64,000 bases of DNA from Falsiroseomonas sp041690465 (lineage in GTDB: Bacteria; Pseudomonadota; Alphaproteobacteria; Acetobacterales; Acetobacteraceae), in the NCBI RefSeq assembly GCF_041690465.1, contig NZ_JAWLHG010000002.1, positions 248,001 to 312,000 on the forward strand, written 5' to 3'. The notes below the pieces were generated by a model. That model searched no databases, had not been told where the DNA came from, and worked only from the letters and a program-made list of their open reading frames with translations. Each line of letters opens with the position of its first letter. Positions within the stretch are counted from its first letter, which is position 1. This document shows positions 22,487 to 31,587 of this stretch, piece by piece. A program made the translations under genes and the position numbers.

Positions 22487-23805
22487 GGCGTCATCCAGCG
22501 TTGCCAGGCGGCGAACTGCGCGCGCAGGTGGATCTCGCTGGTACCGGTCTGGCCACGCAGCATGCCATTGGCCTCGTCCTGATCGCCGCCGAGGCCGCGC
22601 TGCACATCCACCCAGTCGCCGCCCTGGCTCGCCAGGCCGTCCTGCACGCGGGCATAGGTCTCGAGGTCGTCGGTCAGCACCAGGCTGCCGGCGCCGTTGA
22701 CCACGTTGGCGAAGGCGATGCTGTCGCGGAACATGCGCTCGGGCGCGAGTGGCATGCGGAAGGTGTAGGTGACGACCACGGTGCGGTTCACGCTGACCGG
22801 CTGCACCACGCGCAGCTGGCGGAAGCGCGACATGAAGGACAGGTTCGGATAGACGATGCTGTTGAAGCGCGTCACTCCCATGATCTCGCGCGCGCGCTCG
22901 GCGCCGTGGGTCTTCTCCAGCGCCTCGCGGTACTCGCGCTCCACCGGATCTTCCTCGCCGCGCGCGGCCATGCGGGCATCGGTGTGGTAGTCGCCCATGA
23001 AGGAATGGCCCCACTCGGTCGTCCAGATGCCGAGCGCTTCCCACACATGCGCCGGTGCGCCGTTCTGGCGCATCTGCTTGATCTGCACTTCGCCTGCGCC
23101 GTCGCTGTGCACCGCGTCGCTCTGGTCGCGCGCCGCGGCGACCGAGGAGGCGTGGACGAAGCGCGGATGCAGCGTGTCGTTGTGGTTCTCGATGACCAGC
23201 TTCCAGTTGCCGTCATAGGCGTGGCGCGAGACGCCGCCCGCCACCTCCAGCACGCCGCCCGGAGCGCGATCCACCATGTCGTCGAAGGAGCTGGCGATCG
23301 GGCCGAGCCAGTCTGAAAGCGAAGGTCCTTCCTTGGCGCGGCTCGCGAAGATGAAGCCGCGATAGGTCGCGACGCGTGGCACGCGCACCAGGTCGAGCGA
23401 GCCATCGGCACCCGGCATGCCGCCATAGCCTTCCGGCAGCGGCACCTCGGCAAGCTTTCCGTCCAGCTCGAAGGCCCAGCCGTGATAGCAGCAGACGAAG
23501 CGCTTTGCGGTGCCGGTCTCGTCGGTGGCGAGCTTCGCGCCGCGATGCGTGCAGCGGTTGAACAGCACGTGCAGCGCGCCGCCGCGGTCGCGCGAGACGA
23601 TCACCGGCTCCCGCCCCATCACCGTGGTGAAGAAGCTGCCCGGCTCGGCCACCTGGCTCTCATGGCAGAGATAGAGCCAGGCGCGGCCGAAGATCAGACG
23701 CATCTCCAGGTCGAAGATTGCCGGGTCGATATAGGCGGCACGATGCACGCGGCCCGGCTGAACAAGCCGGGCGATGTCGCCCGGCGAAGGCGGCAGGCTG
23801 TCCAT
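22483..23805 (-). CDS. Aromatic-ring-hydroxylating dioxygenase alpha subunit
   Basis: Catalytic subunit of 440 aa. The Rieske ligands are in NRCTHRGA (CxH) and CCYHGW (CxxH), roughly residues 83-112. The mononuclear iron site is ENHNDTLHPRFVH (Asp and two His). The ATG at 23805 is preceded by AGGAGG with good spacing; an in-frame ATG at 23835 overlaps the previous gene but lacks such a site. With the beta subunit it should add O2 to an aromatic ring. No ferredoxin or reductase is encoded nearby, so electron donors must be elsewhere. Co-occurrence with iorAB, a MarR regulator and a formamidase-like hydrolase suggests an indolic or aryl substrate. Confidence 0.92.
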   Translation of the reverse strand: MDSLPPSPGDIARLVQPGRVHRAAYIDPAIFDLEMRLIFGRAWLYLCHESQVAEPGSFFTTVMGREPVIVSRDRGGALHVLFNRCTHRGAKLATDETGTAKRFVCCYHGWAFELDGKLAEVPLPEGYGGMPGADGSLDLVRVPRVATYRGFIFASRAKEGPSLSDWLGPIASSFDDMVDRAPGGVLEVAGGVSRHAYDGNWKLVIENHNDTLHPRFVHASSVAAARDQSDAVHSDGAGEVQIKQMRQNGAPAHVWEALGIWTTEWGHSFMGDYHTDARMAARGEEDPVEREYREALEKTHGAERAREIMGVTRFNSIVYPNLSFMSRFRQLRVVQPVSVNRTVVVTYTFRMPLAPERMFRDSIAFANVVNGAGSLVLTDDLETYARVQDGLASQGGDWVDVQRGLGGDQDEANGMLRGQTGTSEIHLRAQFAAWQRWMTP

Positions 23806-23831
23806 CCAGTGTCCTCCTCTCTGCTGCTGCG

Positions 23832-24608
23832 TCATGCCAGCGACAGCAGCGCCGCATGCAGCGGGCCCTCGGTGAGCGCGTAGGGGGCCGCGAAATGATG
23901 CACGCCGTCCAGCACGAAACGTCGTGCCTGCGTGGCTTCCGCCATCGCCTCGCCCTGCCGGATGAATTCGGGGCTCTCCCGCGTGCCCCAGGCGATCAGC
24001 ACCGGGGCCGTGATGCGTGCGGCGTGGCGCAACGGGCTGAGGGCATCCGCTTCCTCCGCCGTCAGCCGGACATAATCCCGGCGCGAGGAGAGCAGCACCG
24101 GCGCCAGATCATAGGCGCCGGAGATCAGCGTGACCGACGCGAAGGGCAGCTCCGTCGCCAGAACGGCAGCCAGATGCGCGCCGGAGGAATGGCCGGAGAT
24201 GTGGATCGGTCCGCGCGGGGTGACGAAGGCGACGCAGCGCCGCAACTCCTCCACCACATCCGGCATCCGCGTCGCCGGCAACGCGCCGAAATCCGGCACG
24301 GCGACGTCGAACCCCGCCGCCGAGAGGGCCGGCGCGACGAAGCCGGCATCCTCGCGCGACTGCGCGCGCCAGGCGCCGCCATGGACGTGCAAATGCAGTC
24401 CGCGGCGCGGCGCGCGTGCGGGGTAGAGGTCGAGCAGGTGCGGGCCGTAGGAGGAGGTCTCGGGCCGCAGCTTCGCGCGCGCGGCCTCGGTATCCGCCTT
24501 GTAGCGCGCCAGCCAGGCGGGCACGTCGGCGCACCAGGCGCGCTGGTCGTATGCGGCATCGAGCGCCGCCTGGTCGTAGTCCAGCCAGACCTTTTGCGCC
24601 GGGCTCAT
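23832..24608 (-). CDS. Alpha/beta hydrolase, kynurenine-formamidase/BD-FAE-like
   Basis: Serine hydrolase of 258 aa. The oxyanion motif HVHGGAW (about 73-79) and nucleophile elbow GHSSGAH (about 138-144) are typical of the esterase/kynurenine-formamidase (Afmid-type) branch. The catalytic His is probably in DGVHHFA near the end. An expected reaction is hydrolysis of an N-formyl or ester group on an aromatic amine; this is tentative. ATG at 24608 overlaps the MarR gene stop (ATGA). Confidence 0.82.
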   Translation of the reverse strand: MSPAQKVWLDYDQAALDAAYDQRAWCADVPAWLARYKADTEAARAKLRPETSSYGPHLLDLYPARAPRRGLHLHVHGGAWRAQSREDAGFVAPALSAAGFDVAVPDFGALPATRMPDVVEELRRCVAFVTPRGPIHISGHSSGAHLAAVLATELPFASVTLISGAYDLAPVLLSSRRDYVRLTAEEADALSPLRHAARITAPVLIAWGTRESPEFIRQGEAMAEATQARRFVLDGVHHFAAPYALTEGPLHAALLSLA

Positions 24609-25069
24609 GCGCCGCCCTCCAGCCCAAGCGAGTCCGCGATGCGCGCGACGATGCGGCGAAGCTCCGAAACCTCCTCCGGAGCCAGTCTGGCGAGCCCGGC
24701 CTCGACCTCCTCCAGCGCCAGCGGCAGCGCCTCGCGGTAGCGCGCGCGCCCGCGCGGCGTGAGCACGACGCGCACGGCCCGCGCATCGTCCTGCGAGGGC
24801 GCGCGCTTCACCAAGCCCTGGCGCTCCATCGCGGCGACCTGGCGGGACAGCGTGGAGTGCGGCACCAGCGTCCGCGCAGACAATTCCATGATCGTCAGGG
24901 CAGCGGGCGCGCGGGCGGCGACCATCAGTACGCGCCATTGCGGAAAGCTGAGCCCCTGCGCTTCCAGGCGCGCGCTGAGCCGCGCGTTCCAGCCGGCCAT
25001 CAGCCGGTTCAGCGCGAAAGGCAGCAATTCGGGCTCCGCCTCGGTGGTGCGGAGATCTAGAGCAGCCAT
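24605..25069 (-). CDS. MarR family transcriptional regulator
   Basis: Winged-helix regulator of 154 aa. The DNA-binding part is visible as TIMELSARTLVPHSTLSRQV (recognition region) followed by MERQGLVKRAPSQDDARAVR and VVLTPRGRA (wing). MarR proteins usually repress their own operon and respond to aromatic acids. This gene lies inside the ten-gene operon, overlapping the TRAP large permease by 13 bp and the hydrolase by 4 bp. A plausible target is the repeat-bearing promoter region upstream of iorA. Confidence 0.92.
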   Translation of the reverse strand: MAALDLRTTEAEPELLPFALNRLMAGWNARLSARLEAQGLSFPQWRVLMVAARAPAALTIMELSARTLVPHSTLSRQVAAMERQGLVKRAPSQDDARAVRVVLTPRGRARYREALPLALEEVEAGLARLAPEEVSELRRIVARIADSLGLEGGA

Positions 25070-26367
25070 GCGGCGAGCCCCGTGGCGAGTGGCGGAAACA
25101 GGAACACCAGCAGCAGCACCGCCGCGCTGAACGCCACATAGGGCGCGGCGGCGGCGTAGATCTCACGCATCCGCACATCGGGCGGAGCGGCGGATTTCAT
25201 CACGAAGAGCAGCAGGCCGAAGGGCGGTGTCAGCAGGCCGATCTGCATGCAGATCAGGAACAGCACGCCGAACCAGATCATGTCGAGCCCCAGCGCCTGC
25301 GCCACCGGGACGAAGAACGGAATGGTCATCATCATGATGCTGACCTGGTCGAGGAAGCAGCCGAGCACCACCAGCACCGCCATCATCAGCAGCACCATCT
25401 GCCAGGGCGCCAGCTCCCACGCCCGCAGCACCTCCACGATGCCGTTGCCGGCGCCGGAGAAGGTCAGCACCTGGCTGAAGGTGATGGCGCCGAGCAGGAT
25501 GAACAGGATCGCGCCCGAGACGGCCACCGTGCCCGCCAGCGCCTGCACCAGTGCGCGCGGCGTCAGCCCGCGATAGAGCGCGGCTACCACCAGCGTCGCG
25601 AAGGCGCCGACCGCGCCGGCTTCGGTGGGGGTCGCGATGCCGCCCACCATGGTGCCGACCACCGCGGCGAAGATCGCGACCAGCGGCAGCACATGGATGA
25701 TGAGCGGCCGGATCGTCGCCCCGCCCTCCGGCCCGGGATCGCGCGGCGCCAGTGAGGGATCGCGCGCGGCGCGCAGCACGATCCAGCCGATGAAAAGCGC
25801 CGCAAGCATCAAGCCAGGCACCACGCCCCCGATCAGCAGCCCGGAGATCGAGATGCCGGCGAGGCTGCCGAGCAGGACGGCCAGCGCCGAGGGCGGGATC
25901 AGCATGTCCACGCCGCCGATCGCGATGATCGGTCCCATCGCCATCTTCCGCTCATAGCCGCGCGCCAGCATCTGCGGCAACAGCAGCGCGCCGAGCATTG
26001 CCGTCGTGGCGATGGTGCTGCCCGAGATCGCGGAGAAGATCGTGCCCGCCACCACCGCCACCACCGCCAGCCTTCCGGGCACCGCCGCGATGGCGCGGTT
26101 CACCGCATCGATGGCGCGCAGCGCGACGCCGGAGCGGAACAACACCTCGCCCATCAGCACGAAGAAGGGAATCGGCGTCAGCGAGAAATTGGTCAGCGAC
26201 GCGATGCCGTTGCGCACCAGCTGCTGCAAGCCGAACTCGCCGCCGAGGAACAGCCAGGCGCCGACGAGGTTGATGGCCAGGAAGCAGAAGGGCACGGGCG
26301 GGCCGACCAGGATCAGCGCGGTCACGCCGCCCAGCATGAGCAGCGCCGCATCCTGCCATTCCATCAT
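25057..26367 (-). CDS. TRAP transporter large permease subunit (DctM family)
   Basis: Membrane subunit of 436 aa with about 12 hydrophobic segments. Family landmarks are NFSLTPIPFFVLMGEVLFRSG, GTIFSAISGSTIATTAMLG, a central MLIPPSALAVLLGSLAGISI and GGIATPTEAGAVGAF. It drives sodium- or proton-coupled uptake of an organic acid delivered by the DctP protein. ATG at 26367 overlaps the small-permease stop (ATGATG), and the 3' end overlaps marR. Confidence 0.93.
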   Translation of the reverse strand: MMEWQDAALLMLGGVTALILVGPPVPFCFLAINLVGAWLFLGGEFGLQQLVRNGIASLTNFSLTPIPFFVLMGEVLFRSGVALRAIDAVNRAIAAVPGRLAVVAVVAGTIFSAISGSTIATTAMLGALLLPQMLARGYERKMAMGPIIAIGGVDMLIPPSALAVLLGSLAGISISGLLIGGVVPGLMLAALFIGWIVLRAARDPSLAPRDPGPEGGATIRPLIIHVLPLVAIFAAVVGTMVGGIATPTEAGAVGAFATLVVAALYRGLTPRALVQALAGTVAVSGAILFILLGAITFSQVLTFSGAGNGIVEVLRAWELAPWQMVLLMMAVLVVLGCFLDQVSIMMMTIPFFVPVAQALGLDMIWFGVLFLICMQIGLLTPPFGLLLFVMKSAAPPDVRMREIYAAAAPYVAFSAAVLLLVFLFPPLATGLAAWLL

Positions 26368-26873
26368 GCGACGGAGCGCGTCTCGTCGCGCCGGGGCGCG
26401 CCGGGATCCCGGGCCAGGTGCAGCAGCCGCGCCACGAACTCGGCGGCGAGCAGTGCGAAGACCGGCGGCAGTGGCGCCGCCAGCCACCACTCCGGATAGG
26501 TGATGGTCCGCCGCACCACGCCGCCTGTCGCCGCGGACTCCACCGCCGCGCCGAAGGAGACCCAGACCAGCACCAGGCAGACGGCCAGCCCGAGCAGGTC
26601 GGACGCGGCCTCCAGCAGCCGCGCGCCCGCTGGCGGCAGCGCCGGCCCGAGCAGGTCCGCGCGGATGTGCTGGCCCTTGTGCAGCAGCCAGGGTGCGGCG
26701 AGCACGGCGGAGAGATAGAGCCCGATCTCCGTCAGCTCGACCGAGCCCGGAATTTCCGCGCCCGTCAGCGCGCGTTGCGTGACGGAGGCGGTGATCAGCA
26801 GCACCATGCCGAGCACCAGCGCACCGGCGATCGCCGCCGGAACCGCAAGCAGCCAGCCCCAGATCCGCGCCAC
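26364..26873 (-). CDS. TRAP transporter small permease subunit (DctQ family)
   Basis: Four-helix membrane protein of 169 aa. Landmarks are GALVLGMVLLITASVTQRAL (first helix), ELTEIGLYLSAVLAAPWLL, KGQHIRADLL and the terminal YPEWWLAAPLPPVFALL. GTG at 26873 is chosen because it lies 4 bp after the DctP stop; a longer frame would run back into the dctP gene. It forms a complex with DctM. Confidence 0.88.
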   Translation of the reverse strand: MARIWGWLLAVPAAIAGALVLGMVLLITASVTQRALTGAEIPGSVELTEIGLYLSAVLAAPWLLHKGQHIRADLLGPALPPAGARLLEAASDLLGLAVCLVLVWVSFGAAVESAATGGVVRRTITYPEWWLAAPLPPVFALLAAEFVARLLHLARDPGAPRRDETRSVA

Positions 26874-26877
26874 GCGC

Positions 26878-27855
26878 TCAGCCGCCGGAGAGCAGCCGGC
26901 GCAGTTCCGCCGCGTGCTGCGGGGTGATGCGGGAGACCTCGTCCCAGCCGGCATCCTGCGCGGCCTTCAGCCATCGCTCGCGGGCCTCGCCGGTGAATTC
27001 GATCACCCGGATGCCGGCCTGCTGCATGCGCGCGTAATCCGCCGCGATCGCCTGCCGCGAACGCTCGGCCTCGCCTGCCTCGACCCACTCCGCGGCGCTG
27101 GTCAGCACCGCCTTCTGCGCCTCGTTCAGCCCGTTCCAGCGGCGGAGGTTGACCAGGATGTTGACCTCCACGCGGTAGAAGGGCGGGTCCACGCGGAATT
27201 TCGTGCGCTCGTGCCAGCCGAGATCGAAGATGCCGTGCGCCGGCCAGCCATAGCCCTGCACCACGCCGCGCTCGAGCGCGGTGAACACCTCGCCCGGCGC
27301 GGTATTCACCAGGTTCGCGCCGAGTGCCGTGAAGAAGGCGCGATAGACCGGCGAGGTGCGGATGGTCAGGCCGCGCAGGTCCGGCCCGCTGATCTCGCGC
27401 GTCAAATAGAGGTGGAAGGGCATGGCGTCGCCATGGCGCGCCAGGTGCTGCGCGTTGACCTTCTCGTTGTGCAGCCGGTTGATCAGCGCTGCGCCGCCGT
27501 TGCGCCGCACCGTCGCCCAGTCGTTGGTGGCGAGCTTCAGCGCCGCACCCTCCGGCAGCAGCGGTTCGTAGAAGGCTGCGGTGGCGTTGATCATGTCCAC
27601 CACGCCGTTGCGCAGCGCGTTGCCCTGCTCGAAGGGCGGCATGGCGCGCGGGCCGCCGATGAAGGTGATGCGGATGCGCCCGCGGCCTTCCTCGTTCACC
27701 TTGGCGATGAACGCCTCGAAGGGGCGCGAGAAGGCGGTGCCTTCCTGGAAGGCGCTGACCGCGCGCAGCGTCACCTCCTGGGCTGCGGCGTCACGCGCGC
27801 CCGCCACCAGCGGCGCGGCCAGCGCGCCGCCGAGCATCGTCCTGCGTCGGATCAT
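26878..27855 (-). CDS. TRAP transporter substrate-binding protein (DctP family)
   Basis: Periplasmic binding protein of 325 aa. The signal peptide (MIRRRTMLGGALAAPLVAGARDAAA) is followed by the DctP fold with FEQGNALRNGVVDMINATAAFY and LTIRTSPVYRAFFTALGANLV, where the conserved Arg would bind a substrate carboxylate. The late GWPAHGIFDLGWHERTKFR is typical. ATG at 27855 has GGGGAG upstream. Its place behind iorAB suggests the imported ligand is a carboxylate such as an aryl-pyruvate or aryl-lactate; this is inference. Confidence 0.9.
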   Translation of the reverse strand: MIRRRTMLGGALAAPLVAGARDAAAQEVTLRAVSAFQEGTAFSRPFEAFIAKVNEEGRGRIRITFIGGPRAMPPFEQGNALRNGVVDMINATAAFYEPLLPEGAALKLATNDWATVRRNGGAALINRLHNEKVNAQHLARHGDAMPFHLYLTREISGPDLRGLTIRTSPVYRAFFTALGANLVNTAPGEVFTALERGVVQGYGWPAHGIFDLGWHERTKFRVDPPFYRVEVNILVNLRRWNGLNEAQKAVLTSAAEWVEAGEAERSRQAIAADYARMQQAGIRVIEFTGEARERWLKAAQDAGWDEVSRITPQHAAELRRLLSGG

Positions 27856-27890
27856 GTTGGATCGTCTCCCCGTCTCGTCGGATTCTGTGG

Positions 27891-29414
27891 TCATTCGGCG
27901 GCGCGCGCCAGAGGTGCTGGCGCGGCTTCGGCGGCGATGGCAGCCAGCGTCGCGGCCAGCGTCCGGTGCTCGGGGTCGGCCAGCGCGGCCTCGCGGGCCC
28001 GCGCCACGCGGCCGGCGGCCGCAGGATCGCCGGGCCGCGCGCTGTCCACCGCCTGCGCCATCACCAGCGCGAAGGCGCTGCGGCCGCGGCGATGCGTCTC
28101 GCCATAGCCCTTCAGCAGCCGCGCGCAGGCCGTGATCTCCAGCGCCAGCGCATGCTCGCCGCGCTGGGCAGCGGCGGCGATGCGGGCGAGCCAGGCTTCG
28201 ATCGCCGCCTGCTCCTCGGCGAAGCGCAGGCTGCGCGGGCGCCAGCGGCGCAGGCGCGCGAGCAGGAAGAGGCGCAGGAAGCCGAGCACGGTGTCGCTGC
28301 GCACGCGCATGGCGACATGCACGCGCTCCGTACGGCCGGTGCGTTCGGCCCAGGCGACCACACGGCGGCCAAGAGCAGGCGGCAGGAGCGAGGCCAGTTC
28401 CTCCACGCCCGGCTTGAGGAACTCGGTCACCTGCACCGGCTCGTGCGGCTTCGCGCGCACCTCGGCGCGGACCTCGGCGAACCGCGTGCTGGATGATTTG
28501 AGCTGCGCGACGCGGATCACGTCCTCGTACGCCATCCAGAGCGCGAGGTGCCGCGCCACCTCGGCGGAGAGGCGATGCAGCCCGCCCGGCGCCGGATCCA
28601 CGGCGAGGATCCTGCGCAGCCGTTCCATGTACAGCCGCGCGTAGGGCTCGGACTGGTACTCGGTGAGGCGCGGCAACGCGATGTCCACCACCGCCAGCAC
28701 TTCCGGCGGCAGATCGGACGCCGCCTGGTCGAGCAGCCCGGCAAGACCCGGGCGCGCGCGCGTCGTCTCCGCAGCGGGCGATGGCGGCGCGGCAGCGAGG
28801 GCCAGTCCCGCTTCGAAGCCACGCAGGTTCGCCTCCGCCGCAACGCCCGCCCGGATCGCGTCACGGTAGCAGTCGAGCGGGATCGGCAGGCGCCCGCTGC
28901 CGGCAACCATGCCCAGCATCAGCGCATTGAGCGAGACGCCACGCGCCGCGTCCGGCAGGCGGTCCGGGTCGAACAGCAGCGCCTGGCGCGGCAACTCGCG
29001 CAGTGCGCGCATCACGCGCTCCGCGTCGAAGCGGCCATCGCCCATGGCCGCCTTCTCGCTGGTGGCGAAGACACGGCGGGCGGCGGCGATCAGCGTGGTG
29101 CGGTCCGGCGAGACGAAGCCACGCTCGCAGCAGCGTCCGGCCTCCACCAGCTCGGTCGAGACCACGACATCCACGTCGCCGGGCGAGGGGCCGAGGCCGA
29201 AGACCGGATGCCGCCCGCCTAATGCCGCGTGCGTCTCCGGCCAAAGCTCCACGTAATAGGTTGTCGCGCCCGTGCGCTGCGCGACGCCGGGGATGGAGGT
29301 GCCCTGCACCGGCAGGTCCGCGCGCTGCGCCGCGCCGACGATCCAATCCGTCAGCACGCCGCCGCCCTCGCCGCCCATCGCGGCGATCAGCAGTGTGACG
29401 GGTCGGGCATTCAT
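27891..29414 (-). CDS. iorB: Indolepyruvate oxidoreductase subunit beta family protein (long form)
   Basis: Protein of 507 aa. The first 200 residues match the pyruvate:ferredoxin oxidoreductase gamma domain (AAMGGEGGGVLTDWIVGAA, then GVAQRTGATTYYVELWP). The remainder is the long C-terminal extension (DUF6537-like) found in proteobacterial IorB proteins of about 500 aa; archaeal IorB has only the first part. With IorA it oxidatively decarboxylates aryl-pyruvates to aryl-acetyl-CoA. ATG at 29414 overlaps the iorA stop by 4 bp. Confidence 0.9.
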   Translation of the reverse strand: MNARPVTLLIAAMGGEGGGVLTDWIVGAAQRADLPVQGTSIPGVAQRTGATTYYVELWPETHAALGGRHPVFGLGPSPGDVDVVVSTELVEAGRCCERGFVSPDRTTLIAAARRVFATSEKAAMGDGRFDAERVMRALRELPRQALLFDPDRLPDAARGVSLNALMLGMVAGSGRLPIPLDCYRDAIRAGVAAEANLRGFEAGLALAAAPPSPAAETTRARPGLAGLLDQAASDLPPEVLAVVDIALPRLTEYQSEPYARLYMERLRRILAVDPAPGGLHRLSAEVARHLALWMAYEDVIRVAQLKSSSTRFAEVRAEVRAKPHEPVQVTEFLKPGVEELASLLPPALGRRVVAWAERTGRTERVHVAMRVRSDTVLGFLRLFLLARLRRWRPRSLRFAEEQAAIEAWLARIAAAAQRGEHALALEITACARLLKGYGETHRRGRSAFALVMAQAVDSARPGDPAAAGRVARAREAALADPEHRTLAATLAAIAAEAAPAPLARAAE

Positions 29415-31558
29415 GCCGGGGCGCGCCATTCGGCGAAGTGCTGCAGCCGCGCGATGAGGCGCTGGCGCAGCCGTGCGATCCAAAGGTCGCGCTTCGTCGG
29501 ATTGCCGACGATGTCGGCGCGGTAGAAGGAGGGGCAGAGCTGCGCTGCGTCCGCCACCTCGCCGCACAGCCCGCAACCGACGCAGTCGTTGTTGACATGG
29601 GCGACCGGATCGCGCCGCAGCGGATCGGGGTTCTCCTTGATCGTCAGCGAGGGACAGCCGGAGAGCCGGATGCAGGAATGATCGCCCGTGCAGGTCGCCG
29701 CATCCACGCCGTAGCGCGTGCGCACCACGCGCTTGCCGGCCTTCAGCGCGGCGGCGATCTGCGGCTTGATGCGGCGCTGACGCGCGAGCTGGCATTCCTG
29801 CTGCGCGATGATGACTTTGAGGCCCTTCTCCTTCGTCGTCAGCGCCTCGCGCAGCGTCTTCACCATGTCCTTCACGACATAGGTGCCCTGGGTCTTCACC
29901 CAGGTCACGCCCATGGCGCGCAGCGCCTGCTCGATGGAGATGCGCGGCCGCGTTGCGCCTTCATCGGCAGTGCTGGAGGGGATGAATTGCTGGCCGGTCG
30001 CGCTGGTGTAGCCGTTGTCCATCACCACCAGCACGCCGTCGGTGCGGTTCTGCAGCGCGGCGGTGACGCCGGTGGAAAGCCCGTTGTGCCAGAAGCCGCC
30101 ATCGCCCATCACGGTGATGGTGCGCCGCTCGCCGAACATCGGCGCCACCGCCGCGGCGGAAGACAGCCCCAGGCCGTAGCCGAGGATGGAGTTGCCCATG
30201 TTGAAAGGCGGCAGCGTCGCGAAGGAGTGGCAGCCGATATCGGCCGCGACGTGCACCTGGCCGAGTTCCTTCTGCACCAGCTTCATCGCCGCGAAGACCG
30301 GGCGTTCGGGGCAGCCGGTGCAGAAGCCGGGCGGGCGCGCGGGCAGCGGCGCGCCGATCAGCGCGCGCGCGCGCTCGCCGGGCGAGAGCGAGGCGGCAAG
30401 CACCTCGCCGACCCGTTCCAGATCCACACCGCGCGGCACCGCGCCTTCCAGGAATCTTGCCAGACCTTTCAGCACCGTCTCGGCGGTGTATTCGCCGGCC
30501 ATCGGCAGCACCTTCTTGCCGACGATCCTCGTGTTCAGGTCGGCCTCGCGCAGTGCGGCGGCGATGGCCTGTTCCAGGTAGTCCGGGTTGCCTTCCTCCA
30601 CGACGAGCACGGCGCGCTTGCCGGCGCAGAAGCCGGTGACCTGCTCGGGCACCAGCGGATAGGTGACGTTCAGCACCAGCACGGGGATGCGGCTGGCGCC
30701 GAAGCCATCCGCCAGGCCGAGCCGCGCGAGGGCGCGCAGCAGCGTGTTGGCGTGGCCGCCCTGCACGATGATGCCGACCTCGTCGAGATCGCCGTCCAGC
30801 ACCTCGTTCATGCCCTTAGCCGCGATGAAGGCACGCGCGGCGGGGAAGCGGCGGTTCACCTTGTCCTGCTCCTGCACATAGGTGCTGGGCGGCAGGCAGA
30901 TTCGTCCGTAGTCGAAATCGGGCGTCGTCAACGGCGTCTTCGTGGAGATCGCCGGCGTGACGTTGTCCTTGGCGGTGAAACGGCCGCGCATGTGGCAGGC
31001 GCGGATGCGCACCTCCGCCATCACCGGTGTTGAGCTCGCTTCCGAAAGTTGGAAGGCCTGCTCGATCAACTCGACGAGGCGCGGGTGGTCCGGGCGCGGA
31101 TCCAGCAGCCAGATCGAGGACTTCATGCAGAAGGCGTGCGTGCGCTCCTGGATGATGGAGGCGCCTTCGCCGTAATCCTCGCCGACCACCATCACCACGC
31201 CGCCGCGCACGCCGGCGGAGGCCAGGTTGGACAGCGCGTCGGAGGCGACGTTGGTGCCGACCGTGCTCTTCCACACCGCCGCGCCGCGCATCGGGTAGTT
31301 GATGGAGGCCGCCAGCATTGCCGCCGCGCCGGCTTCGTTCGCCGCGGGTTCGTAATGCACGCCGAGTTCCTGGAGCAGCGGCTTCGCATCGGCGAAGACG
31401 TCCATCAGATGGCTGACCGGTGCGCCCTGGTAGCCGGTGACGTAGCTCACGCCGGATTGCAGCAGCGCCTTGGCGATGGCGAGGATGCCTTCGCCTTCGA
31501 ACATCTCGCCCTGGCCGCGGCGCAGCAGCGCGACCTCCTTCGCGAAGGACCTTTCCAT
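29411..31558 (-). CDS. iorA: Indolepyruvate ferredoxin oxidoreductase subunit alpha
   Basis: Thiamine-diphosphate and iron-sulfur enzyme subunit of 715 aa. The N-terminal pyrimidine-binding half includes SYVTGYQGAPVSHLMDVF; the C-terminal half has FCTGCPERPVF and the ThDP motif VMGDGGFWHNG. The terminal region carries Cys clusters CTGDHSCIRLSGCPS and CVGCGLCGEV...CP for two [4Fe-4S] centres. The enzyme converts indolepyruvate or phenylpyruvate plus CoA to the arylacetyl-CoA with reduced ferredoxin. ATG at 31558 follows GGGGGGC; earlier in-frame codons have no site. First gene of the ten-gene operon. Confidence 0.94.
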   Translation of the reverse strand: MERSFAKEVALLRRGQGEMFEGEGILAIAKALLQSGVSYVTGYQGAPVSHLMDVFADAKPLLQELGVHYEPAANEAGAAAMLAASINYPMRGAAVWKSTVGTNVASDALSNLASAGVRGGVVMVVGEDYGEGASIIQERTHAFCMKSSIWLLDPRPDHPRLVELIEQAFQLSEASSTPVMAEVRIRACHMRGRFTAKDNVTPAISTKTPLTTPDFDYGRICLPPSTYVQEQDKVNRRFPAARAFIAAKGMNEVLDGDLDEVGIIVQGGHANTLLRALARLGLADGFGASRIPVLVLNVTYPLVPEQVTGFCAGKRAVLVVEEGNPDYLEQAIAAALREADLNTRIVGKKVLPMAGEYTAETVLKGLARFLEGAVPRGVDLERVGEVLAASLSPGERARALIGAPLPARPPGFCTGCPERPVFAAMKLVQKELGQVHVAADIGCHSFATLPPFNMGNSILGYGLGLSSAAAVAPMFGERRTITVMGDGGFWHNGLSTGVTAALQNRTDGVLVVMDNGYTSATGQQFIPSSTADEGATRPRISIEQALRAMGVTWVKTQGTYVVKDMVKTLREALTTKEKGLKVIIAQQECQLARQRRIKPQIAAALKAGKRVVRTRYGVDAATCTGDHSCIRLSGCPSLTIKENPDPLRRDPVAHVNNDCVGCGLCGEVADAAQLCPSFYRADIVGNPTKRDLWIARLRQRLIARLQHFAEWRAPA

Positions 31559-31587
31559 GACGCCCCCCGGACGCGGGATATAACCGA

